Origin: Panonychus citri
Taxonomy: Eukaryota > Arthropoda > Arachnida > Trombidiformes > Tetranychidae
Length of the DNA stretch: 64,000 nt
Assembly (NCBI RefSeq): GCF_014898815.1
Contig: NW_026515406.1
Span: 2,046,001-2,110,000 of the forward strand
Direction: 5' to 3'
Positions 26,501-37,000 of the stretch are shown piece after piece (within the stretch, counting starts at the first letter, position 1; every line of letters starts with the position of its first letter). A program made the translations under genes and the position numbers. The notes under the pieces are model-generated. The model had not been told where the DNA came from. It did not search any database and saw nothing but the letters and a program-made list of their open reading frames with translations.

Positions 26501-29500
26501 TCTTATTATTACCTATGGACTTTTTGGCTCGATCGTGAATCGCTTTGAATATTTTATAATAAAGGAAAACCATGAGAACACATGGAATATAAAAAGATCC
26601 TAAAGATGAGAAGATGATAAAATCTGAATTGTAGAAAATACAAAGTTCAGGTTTACGTTCGGGTGAAGTGTTGAGGCCAAAAACGATCGGTGAACCAATG
26701 GCCGCCGATACAATCCAAACAATTGCAATGGTCAACGAGACTCTGGTGTTACTTTTATGTTTAGCATATTTAATTGGTCGAGTTACAGCAATGAACCTTT
26801 TCAAACAAAAGGGATAAACAACAAAATCAATTAATCAAATCTACACTCTAATCAATATGTAATAATCAGTATAGTAAGTTAAATAGTTTCATTTATATTC
26901 CGTATAATCAATTGATTGCTCTGTGATTATATTCAAGACAATTAATCTTGAAAGTCAAGTATTAAACACACACATAGATATTCAACTTATACATTATAAA
27001 TGATCATTTTGATAAAATCAATTACTTTCATTATTATTTAATAATAGAGAGATTTAGTTGAACATTATTATGATTTAATCATTTAATTAATCTTTAACTT
27101 TCTACTTTTTTTTCTTACAGGATTGATTGTTACTCTTTATCATTATATGTCACCCTTGCAATTATCCCCATTGGAGATTGGCAGTAATTAAAAGATCAAA
27201 AAGGAAACAAAAAGTTACAATGGATGAAAAATGGAAAATAAGACAAATATGATGTTGATGTTGATGATGATGGAGAGGAAAAGAAGGTGACAATGGTGGA
27301 AGATGAAAGTATTGAATGAAAAGAAAGACCATAGACTTTAAGAAAGATCTGATGAGGATGCTAAAGACAAAGATCATTGAAAGGAAAAGATTTAACTTGG
27401 ATCAAAGGAAAAGCTTTACACTTGATTTGGATTGAATTGTTTCTTCAATGGATTTTTACTCAATGAGATTGATTAAAGGGACAGATTAACGTTAGAAAGA
27501 TAGTTAAAGTATCTCAAAGACTAAATCTGTTTCCAATTCCAACAAAAAGTGACCAGTGAGAATGTCAATAGTGAAACAGAACAAGAAAAAAAAACCTTTG
27601 GTCAATTTTATCTTCTTCTTCTTCTAACCAATGAATTACTTGAAAAGCAGATATGGAAGATACTATTGATGATGATATAATGGAAGAGAAAACTGTAAAC
27701 ATGGTGTTGATATTTCGAGAGCAAAAGAAGTGGAAAAATATCAAGGAACCAATTGCAAGAGAGATGTAATGTTAATACAATAGATTTCACTTGGCGATTA
27801 CGAGATAATATTGAGACCAAAAGATTTGGGTTAAAATTGAAATTTTTCGTTGAATTAGATTCAAGATTCATCAGTTGAATACTCCATTTATTTACTTTGA
27901 GCTAATAAATCAAAGTGATCAGATGCTGGATCATAATGTTGTACACATACAGCAATCGATTGATTATATCAATGGTATTAAATTGAGGCCATAATATGAG
28001 AAAGCAAAAGCAACAACAACATTCACTTATCGAAGGAGCAATGGACACGCAAAGAGAAAGATTGAAAAAGGATTAGCAATGGAAAAGTCTCTCTCTCTCT
28101 CTCTCTCTCTCGAGAAGATTAAAGATGAATATGATGATAAGAAGATAATTGTTAAAGATACAAGATAAATACTCTTATGGATAAATATTACATGATAAAC
28201 CATTAACTGTAAACATTATCACCATGAGAGTTAAATTTTCAAGATGAAAATCAGCAAAACTTTAAGCTTAAAATAGTGTTTGTTATTATTGGATAATAAT
28301 AATGATATTTTCACAGACGAAGGAGCAAAAATGTTTCATCATCATCTCCATCATCATCTTTAATTATAATCAAAGATACTTTCAAAGATGATTGTTAACC
28401 TTTCTCTTCATCATCAAACTCTTTCATCCCAATAGATGAGTAAGAAAGAAACAAATCTCAATGATGATTAAAAAAATACTATCAAGAGAACCGGAAACTG
28501 GATTGACATTCTTGATTATCTTCCTCATCACCATCATCATCATCATCATCATCAATTAATCAGAATAAGTGAAAAAATTTTAATATTAAGATCAATTCTC
28601 CAACTGAAATAATATAACTTTCGAAATCGATTGATTAATTTTGATAATTTATAAATTAACTAAACCAACTTTTTCAATTTTGAGATTATTTTTCAAACGA
28701 TCATTTTTGACCTTAACAGTATCAGAAATTTTTAAAAACTAGATCAGATTGTAGAACATGAGTTGGACTATTCGATATAAAAGTTTGATCGTTTAGGACA
28801 ATTTCCTCGAAAAATAATAATAAATTGAATTCGGAATGAGTTAACATGGAAACTCCATTGACTTGTATTTTTCTTAAAATTTCCCTTTTTTCTGAATTTT
28901 GTTCATGGTTTTTAAATGGTAAATAATGCATAAAATTCCTTAATTTTCGAATTCAATTTATTATTATTTTTCGAGGAAATTGTCCTAAATGATCAAATTT
29001 TTATATCGAATAGTCCAACTCATGTTCTACAATTTGATCTAGTTTTTAAAAATTTCTGATAATGTTAAGGTCAAAAATGGTCGTTTCGAAAAAATAATCT
29101 CAAAAATTGAAAAAAAGTTGATTTAGTTTAATTTATAAATTATCAAAATTAATTGATCGATTTCGGTAAAAGTCACATAATGCCATAGATGGAGAATTGA
29201 TCTTCTTTTTGTAAATTTTTTATGACTTTTCATCAACTCGTTTTCGAGAAATTCACTAACGAGTGAGCGCTATCTAAAAAGCGACATTACTTATGTGGAT
29301 ACCTAATATAATATTATTTGGATTAACTCATATACGATTATATAACTTTTACTATATAATAAGTTACACATTCATCACTTTCATCATCTCCCACCTCCCT
29401 TGCTATTTCCCACTCCCACCGTATTTATATTAACGCTCCAACAAATTACCAAGCCAACAAATTGAATCATTATTATTAACTTAGATTAACTTTTTCCTCG

Positions 29501-30490
29501 GCATTTTGATCCAATTGCTGGTTAATAAGAGATTTAAATTTCTGCTCATTAACTGAATCAGAAAAAAAGTGAAAACAATTCAATATTACAATCAACAAAT
29601 TAACTAACAGTCTAAATCAATGGTAATCATTTACTGATTCGTATCAAACTAATTGTTGATTGTAATATTAATTTAAACTCCAACAATTTAAAGGCTTTAC
29701 GAATGTTTTTTTTGCTTCTAATCAATTAATCAATCCAACACTAACTAATTTACTAATTTGTTTACTTTGATCGTCTCTTTTTTTTTCATTAATTTAATTT
29801 GTTAATTTGATTAGAGTTGAATATTAACTCATCTAATTAATAATATTAAGTTGAATTTAAATTGAGTCAAATTAAGGGATTATAATGATTTGTAATCAAA
29901 ATTGTTTAATCAGTGTTAATTTAATCTCAATTAAACAATAACTTAATTGAACATCAATTAAGGATTAAATGTTTGTATTACTTTGATCAGTTAAATTGTT
30001 ACCAATAATTTAATTTAACCAACCCAAAGTACATTAAACTAGTTATCGACTGTCAAGTTAATTGTGTGATAGAAACAGTTAATTGTTCAATCAATTGAGA
30101 TAATGATAGAACATAATATCCAACAATTAGACTTTAATCATCATTTACAAACTAATTAAATTAAACCCTCAGTGGATTTATAAACTGTCCTGATTAACAA
30201 CCGTTTAAGTTGAATTGTCATTTAATGATAATGATTATTCAGAACAGGACAATTAGCAAGAGCAATTAATGAGAAAATCATTTATCTTATTACCATTTGT
30301 TGTTTTTGTATCAATAATGATAATTATTAATACTTCAAATATGAGCTTTGAATTGACAAAACAATTTATTAATCACTTACCTGTCGATACTAATTGCAAC
30401 CAGATTAAGGATTGAAGCTGTACTACAGGTAACATCAACAGCCACCCATAAATCACAAAGGGTTTCACTTAATTCCCAATCAACATTAAT
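23561..30490 (-). CDS. Dop2R: D2-like dopamine receptor (class A GPCR), partial: TM3 to C terminus
   Basis: A Gi/o-type biogenic amine receptor by family. Exons: 30381-30490 (TM3), 25376-26796 (TM4, TM5, third loop, start of TM6) and 23561-23790 (TM6, TM7, tail). Both joins are phase-consistent GT-AG. TM3 reads VAVDVTCSTASILNLVAISI and includes the amine-binding Asp. The next residues are DRF rather than the usual DRY, then IAVTRPIKYAKH. TM5 carries FIIFSSLGSFYIPC. TM6 has CWAPFF and TM7 has NPVIY; the tail is short, ending FSLR, as in D2-type receptors. The third intracellular loop is about 370 residues with Gln, Asn, acidic Asp/Glu and Lys/Arg-rich tracts. The RKATKTLAIVLGVFLICW segment strongly matches insect D2-like receptors. 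The N terminus, TM1 and TM2 are absent here: the TM3 exon begins after an acceptor at 30491-30492, and I found no matching upstream exon on this strand. Confidence 0.9.
23791..25375 (-). other. Dopamine receptor intron between the TM6 halves
   Basis: The 1585-bp intron splits the TM6 codon for Gly in LAIVLG/VFLICW. It contains short (GAT)n runs near 23960 and 24538 and a CT run near 24417. Two small plus-strand frames at 24262-24459 and 25059-25268 show no domain. I see nothing else in it. Confidence 0.7.
28088..28111. repeat. (CT)n microsatellite
   Basis: Uninterrupted CT run of about 24 bp in the receptor intron, 480 bp from the long inverted repeat. Confidence 0.9.
28588..29205. repeat. 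Long inverted repeat, arms of about 250 bp with a 114-bp loop
   Basis: The left arm (28588-28833) and the right arm (28948-29205) are near-perfect reverse complements. Matching stretches include AGATCAATTCTCC at the outer ends, GAACATGAGTTGGACTATTC in the middle and AAATTGAATTCG at the inner ends. Weaker similarity may extend about 20 bp further outward on each side. Differences are mainly single substitutions, plus a less similar stretch near the outer end. A foldback element or MITE is the simplest origin. It lies in the dopamine receptor intron, so the receptor pre-mRNA would contain a long hairpin. Confidence 0.9.
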
Positions 30491-30765
30491 CTGTATAAAG
30501 AAGGGGAGAGAAAATACAACAACAATTAGTGAACAATTAGAGATTTAATCAAGTGAGTACAAGAAAAAACCATAAGCAATCAACAACAATTAGAAGATAA
30601 ATTCATTATCTTCCGTTTGAATTTCGTTTTTTTTGTTGCTTCTCATTCAAATTGTTTGGTTTAAATTAAATCTAAACAATTTACCTTAATTGTGAATAAT
30701 ATGATTAATTAATTGTGAAGATTTTTGTAAGAAATTGAGTCGCTTTTTCTGCTAGTTAATTAAAT

Positions 30766-30806
<41 letters not shown>

Positions 30807-32038
30807 ATTCAACTCATGTTATTCACTCTCACAATTTAATTCATTAAAATTCATGGAAAGAGTAATTATAAAAGTTTCTTTCGAATCTAAAAATTCCTAG
30901 AAAATTTTTTCTTTTTCTTAAATAAATTCTCCTCATCATCATCATGGATCTTTCATTTAGTTCTTATTTGGTGAAATTCTAAGAACCACCAGTATTAATC
31001 AGAATTTCAAGAAGTTCTGATCAACGGATATTTCCAAATGAAAATAATTCTGTCAAAAATTCTGATTCAATCATAAATCGTTAGCCTCAGGAAATGTCTC
31101 AGAATCAACAGACTCATCTGATTGTCCATTCTAATGATTATCGATGGTTACGATTACTTCGTGATTCCAATTGATTATTAAATTAATTATGACAACAATT
31201 TACTACATCAAATTGAATCAAATCAAATGTCACAAAACCAAAACATGAACATCAAATTATATGAACCATATTTTTTTTAATTCACCAATTAAATTAATCA
31301 ACCAACCAAATAACAAAAATCGTGTCTCTGTTAATCATAATCAATTTTGGTTAATTAACTAATTGTAACTTTGATTTTACTTGATAATATAAATGAAAAG
31401 TTGATTACTTTGGTTAATAATTTAATTTTCTGCTCTCACACAATATTAATCAATTATGATCAGTTAATTGTCTAATCACTCAGATTAATCAGTTATCAAC
31501 ATAAAGTCAACTCAACATTAATAATAAATCAAATACTCAAGTTGATTAAATAATTAATATATTAATCAATTTAAAATTATGAATACAATACAATACAATT
31601 AACTTTTAATCATTGTTTACCATCAACAATGATTATTAATCAACTGTATTGATAAATTACACAATTTAACAATCAAGATCAATTATGATCATAATTTGTC
31701 ACGAAATCGCAACATTATCATGAGGAGAATGAGAAAGAAAATAAATTATCACAATTAGAATGAGGCAAAACTTTTAATCACAATTAAGGGCTGATTCGGA
31801 ACTAAATCAACGTTGATTAAAAAAAATTTAAATTTGGATCAATTTTAATCTTGACCATAAGTAGTGACATCTAATGAGTAATTACAAATTAACAATGATA
31901 ACTAATTAGTAAATTTAATTTTTGTCTGTCACTTTTTTCTTGTTGATGTTTTGATTTTTTTTTGTGTGATTTTGTAATTGATTTAGACAATTAAGCTTAT
32001 TGTTTCTTGATTTTTTCTTATTCTTATTGTTCATCACC
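30491..32038. other. AT-rich gap between the receptor TM3 exon and the dsRBD-USP gene
   Basis: It contains a CT microsatellite at 30768-30804 and the perfect palindrome AATCAACGTTGATT at 31805-31818. No exon-like open frame is visible on either strand. It presumably includes the promoter of the plus-strand gene, but no TATA box is clear. Confidence 0.5.
30768..30804. repeat. (CT)n microsatellite
   Basis: The longest pure dinucleotide run noticed (about 37 bp), upstream of the receptor TM3 exon on its coding strand. Confidence 0.9.
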
Positions 32039-33705
32039 ATGTCATCAAACTTTTCACCAATCAAAGAGCTTCCATTCAATATTAGTTTCAATGAATTTCA
32101 GTCAGCTCTTAGTGAAAGTGTTAATCATGAAACAATTTGCGAACCAATCAAACAGCTGATCAACAATACTTATCATCGACGTAGGGACATATTTATATCA
32201 ATAAGAAAGTGGGTCGATATTAAAAACTATGCAAACAAAGATCACCATGTTGTTAAATGGGAGTTGAAATCGAATTCAAATGAACTTTTTTTCGCCATTG
32301 GTGTTGCTTCGAGAAAAAAAGCCGCTGCTGATATTGCAGCTTCTCTATTACTAGAGAAAGTTAATTTAGCTATTAACTTCGAGGTAAGCTTATTCTAACT
32401 AAATTCACACAATTTCTTGATTGTCCCCATGATAATCAAAGATCTGAGTCATCTTAACTTGGTCATACTTATAATTGTTACAATTATTTTTAGCAAAATA
32501 TATCGGGGCTACCAAACTATCGTGGACACTGTTACACTTGGCCTACACTTATCACTTTCCTAAATGATCCTGAGTTTTCACGTTGTCTCATGAATGGTCT
32601 TGCATTGATAAGACAAGAGAAACGGGACAATTTTAAAACCTTTTATGGACTCAAAGAGTTGCATAAAAACTATATAAAAGGTACAAGAAATGGGCCACTC
32701 GTTGTTGACCATCTTCCAACCGGCATTGAAAATAAGTATCAGGACTGGAGAAAGGTCGCTGAATCCTACGTTAGGTCAACTGGGCGACGGGACGTTCTTA
32801 ATGTTGATGCAGCTTTAATCTACATAATCATGCAATTAAGAGACTCTGTAAGTCAAGACTATGGCAGCCCAGGTAAATTATAATCTAAACTCTAATCTTT
32901 TTGTCATAAAAACCCAATGGTAATTAGAAAGCAGTCATTAATTATGATTCTCACTCTGATTCTTTCATATTTTAGGAGGTGATTCAAGACTGTTTTATAG
33001 AGATCTCTTTGATCAAATTGAAAAAGAGTTTCGATTGAAAGAGATCAACCCTTTTCGACATTTCAATCAAGTTGCAATGAAATTCAGTTATAATTGTAAG
33101 TGTGGAGCTCAAAACGAACCAATCGACCTTGAAATGAATAGTTTGACTGTCGCTCCCAAGTATCATGATGATCTTGGTGTTAAATCATTACAAGAATTTC
33201 TAGAAAGTAGTTTGATGCTAAGTAATCAAACTTGTAGCAAAAACAACGATGGTTAGTAGTTTCATCTCATTTCTTTTACCATTTTCATTAAAATTTTCTT
33301 TCCTCTTCAGGTATGATTTGCAACGAACCAATAGTCGATGTTTCAAAGCTTGAGTTCATTAATGCACCGAAGTATTTAGTTTTTACGATCAAAGATGTAA
33401 TTCCAGCCTCTATCGAAAATCCTAAAGATATTCTCATGTGTTCTGAGCTGAAATTTAAAGTTGGACAAACTAATCATCGCTATGAGTTGAAATCTCATGG
33501 ATTTCAAATCTCAAATGATGTACAGAAAACTCTAAGAGACACCGAACCTCAAGATGATGACAGTCAAGATGGAACTCATACTTGTGTAATGATCAAGACA
33601 AATGACGAGTGGAAAGAGATCGACAATAATAAAGTTCTTGAGCCACTCAGAGTATACAAGACAATCAAACAGCGAATGCTAATTTTTTATCGTAGAATCG
33701 ATTGA
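32039..33705 (+). CDS. dsRNA-binding-like domain fused to a divergent ubiquitin-specific protease (USP), four exons, 464 aa
   Basis: Exons 32039-32383, 32494-32872, 32976-33251 and 33311-33705; all introns are GT-AG, 59-110 bp, and phases 0, 1 and 1 match. The start is the ATG in ATCACCATGT. Residues 35-108 resemble a double-stranded-RNA-binding domain: strands near FISIRKWVDI and HHVVKWELKS, then GVASRKKAAADIAASLLLEK, the usual basic second helix. From residue 116 a USP-type catalytic fold begins: GLPNYRGHCYTW (Cys box, candidate catalytic C128), VDAALIYIIMQL (QDA-type box, 219-230), a finger region with CKCG (282-285) and C328/C337, NAPKYLVFTIK, RYELKSHGFQI, GTHTCVMIK with H423, then EWKEIDNNKV with D438, and the terminal MLIFYRRI. 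These fit a cysteine deubiquitinase, but the oxyanion Asn position is Gly, so activity is uncertain. The domain pairing is unfamiliar to me. Function is inferred only. Confidence 0.78.
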
Positions 33706-34073
33706 CTGACCCAACATAATATTCATGATATCTAACGATAATAATGAGAATCAATCAGTCTTTCATATTCTGTTGTGTTGAATTTCATATTTTAACTTAC
33801 CAATTAACTTCAGTAACATATAACTACTCATTTATTTTGTGTTCTTCATTTGATCTCTTTTTATATTTTGTATCATTAAAGATAATTGTTATCGAGAAAT
33901 TGATTTGTTTTTCCATTGAACTGAGACTTCAAGACTCAAATTAACGATCAAGATGAACAAAATATTAATAATCGATAGAGATAACGTGAAACTTTAGTAT
34001 CAACTATCAATACAGTTACGAAGATTACGAACAATTAACAGTCGAAGAAAAGTTTTGAACTTGTCAGACTTTG

Positions 34074-34079
34074 AATAAA
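34074..34079 (+). terminator. Candidate polyadenylation signal of the dsRBD-USP gene
   Basis: AATAAA lies about 370 bp after the stop codon. A variant ATTAAA occurs nearer, at 33885-33890. Either could serve; the sequence does not show which is used. Confidence 0.35.
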
Positions 34080-37000
34080 ACTGTTATCATGGTGGAAATA
34101 TTTTCAGTTTTACATGCTAAGTGAATAGAGAATCGTAAGCTTATCTTGTTAATCTGAACTTAGAGAATTCAGTTCTTGAATATCTCATGTGATCAACTGA
34201 AATTTGATTTAGTTTTGATCATTGGTTTACAAAGTGTTGGAAATTTGGATTTAAAATTTCGTAAACTTTTCAACTGATTCGGTTAAATTAAGAGTGGAAA
34301 CTTATTATCGTATTTGTTTTTCTATCATGACACTATTCATTGGAGACTGAGCTTTTCAAATACTAATAGTACAAAGAAAGTTTTATCGAAAAGATTTGAG
34401 AAAGAAATTGAAAATCTATCATGAACTCAACTCTGTTTGACATGGAAATCAAGGTGACATTAGATTGAGATAAATCATAGTTAGAGTAATCAATCAACTC
34501 GACAAGTTGTATTGAAGAAAAAAAATGTTCTATTATTATCTTAATCATCACCATGTAATTCAAGAGTCGAGTGATTGTTACAAGAATAAAGAATCAGAAC
34601 CAGAATCCAAGTGGAAATCTCTGAAAACTAAAACAAAGTTTTTCTTTTCTTTCAAACAACAAACTGACAATTCAATCAATCCAATTGCAATCAAATTGAT
34701 TTAGTAGTCACACCAGGAAACAAATCTATCATTTAAATTGTTCATGATAATCATTAGGTTGAATTTTGACCTGAAATAAACTGAATGCTTCCATCCTGAA
34801 ATCCAAACAAGTTGGATAGGCAATAAGTTCAATCTAAATGTTATCATCAGGCAACATTTGAGTCTCTGTAGAAATGAATATTAATATAATTGAAAAATAT
34901 GTAACAATTAATATTAATCATCCATTGAATAAAATGATGACAATTGAACCACCGAAATGATTAAAAAAATCAAATTACAATTGAGTGGATTGTAACAGGA
35001 TCTTCTCGTTAATTGTGTTGTAAATGAATCAATTGTTAACAGGGAAACCAATTAACTAATATTGTGAACAATTAATTTACTCTTAACAATCATTTTATAT
35101 CGAAAAAATTGCACTTTAATTGTAAATGATTTAATCATATCACAGAAAGAGCTGATTGTTAATCGTGAGTAGATTTCTCATCATAAAAGGTTCACAATCA
35201 ACTACGATAATCTTTATTTCGTTAACTAGTGAATGGAGGGAATACAATTTATTCCAAGTGATTTGGATAAAAAAATTCCATTTTTTCATAGTTAATGTTC
35301 AGAAATTAATTCGAGTTTAGTTCAGATGTTATTAGCTCGAGACTAACGTTCTAATAATAATCTAATTTAATCGCAGAGTTGATTATCCTGAAGTTAAAAC
35401 TTTCGATTTTCATTGTTCATGAATAGTTCTGATCAGAAATTCTCTCGAACTTGAACCAAATAAATAAATTCGAGCGAAAAAAGTTACAAAATTTCAATCA
35501 TCAATGGATAATATTGATAAAAGGTTTTATCTCATGGTGACAATTTCAGGGTTAGAAATATCTCACGAACGAGTTTATATTTATTCAGTTCATGAGGATT
35601 ATCCTTATTCTTTTTTCAAAGAGAATCTGAAAAGTTGTAAAATAATATCACTAAACCATCGGAAACTTTGATCAAACTAGATCAGAGGATGAACTAAGTA
35701 TACACAATATAAGGTTATATCATGAAACCATAAATGATCATGAGATAGGATTGAGAATTAAATTCAGTTTCAATTGTTACCTTGAACCACAATCACCTTT
35801 ACCACTCATTCACTTGTATCCATTATCATCATTGGATATACAGGTTTCACTCAATACCAAAGTTTCAAATGATAATAATAAAAGGTTAAGATTTTCAACT
35901 GGGAACAAATTTCATGATTGGAATCAGGTTCAGACTCAAATTATTACCTGGTCATCCTGAACATCTTATGTGAAGGGTCATAGGCTAATAATACACCAAT
36001 GTTTTTTATTGAATCTTTTTGATGGTCAAAACCATTGATCATCAACTGATAATCACAAAACTTGACTTGAGTTTTATTAATAACATCAATGTGTTGACCT
36101 TAATACAAAGATAATCTCATTCATGTATTAATAATAATATGGAAATTTTCAACATTAAATTGAATGAATACTCATTGCTGATTGATTAAAATTAAATTCA
36201 TTGGTAGTTAATGGTTTATAATGATAATATACAGCTAACTGATTTAATCGTAATTCATTAACTATTGATCAACAATTAACAAAGAAATTGTTTACTCAAC
36301 TTATTACCGATCGAGTAAATTTTTTTTCTTAATCGTCCTTTTCCCATTCAACTATCATTAACTAATCTCCATCATCATCAGTAAATGGTGATGATTTTTC
36401 TTACAATTGATCATCATCATCATCAGAATTATTGTTTTTATTTAATTATCAGGGTTACCACAATATAGAGGATCTTAACCAATTGTTATGTGTATTTGTT
36501 TATCTGATTAATTGTCTGATGAAAAAAAAAACTTCCAGTAAACTTAATTATCTTGATTATCGAATCAACTTGAATCAACATCATGGAACTTGATTAGAAC
36601 TCGATGAGAACTTTTTTAAGGGCGTAAAATTATTATTCTTCATTGATACAATATCATCGCGATCATTTTGAGATCTAATTTCGTCATCAAAATAGATCAT
36701 TTCATCCTTTTTCCGTTCTGATGATTTCATTTTCTTTTAAGTGTTTATATTAAGATATTGATTTCGATAAGTTGATTGTTGATAATAATTAAAGTCTGAA
36801 ATCTAATCTTTTCACACTATCGTTAGATGATGATGATAATAATATGAAAATGCTGTGACCTTGAGGGTATTTTCTATTGTGTCTTCAATGGATGGTTATT
36901 ATAATCATCATTGAATTATTTTCCATTGAAATCTTAATAGTGATTCGAAAAAAGTTGAGAGAGAGAGAGAGAAAAGTTCTGATTCAGAGTTAGACCCTAA

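Larger units (their letters stand above)
26797..30380 (-). other. Dopamine receptor intron after TM3
   Basis: This intron of about 3.6 kb splits the Arg codon of the DRF motif. It holds a CT microsatellite at 28088-28111, several GAT runs and a long inverted repeat at 28588-29205. Small minus-strand frames at 27162-27377 and 27608-27871 lack any recognisable motif. Everything else looks like ordinary AT-rich intron. Confidence 0.65.

Noticed and set aside
28722..28931. 69-codon minus-strand frame
   Set aside because: It lies across one arm and the loop of the inverted repeat and has no protein motif.
32000..32038. N-terminal extension of the dsRBD-USP protein resembling a signal peptide (FLDFFLFLLFIT)
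   Set aside because: It depends on a TTG start. The first ATG, with a good context, is at 32039, so the hydrophobic stretch is probably 5' UTR.
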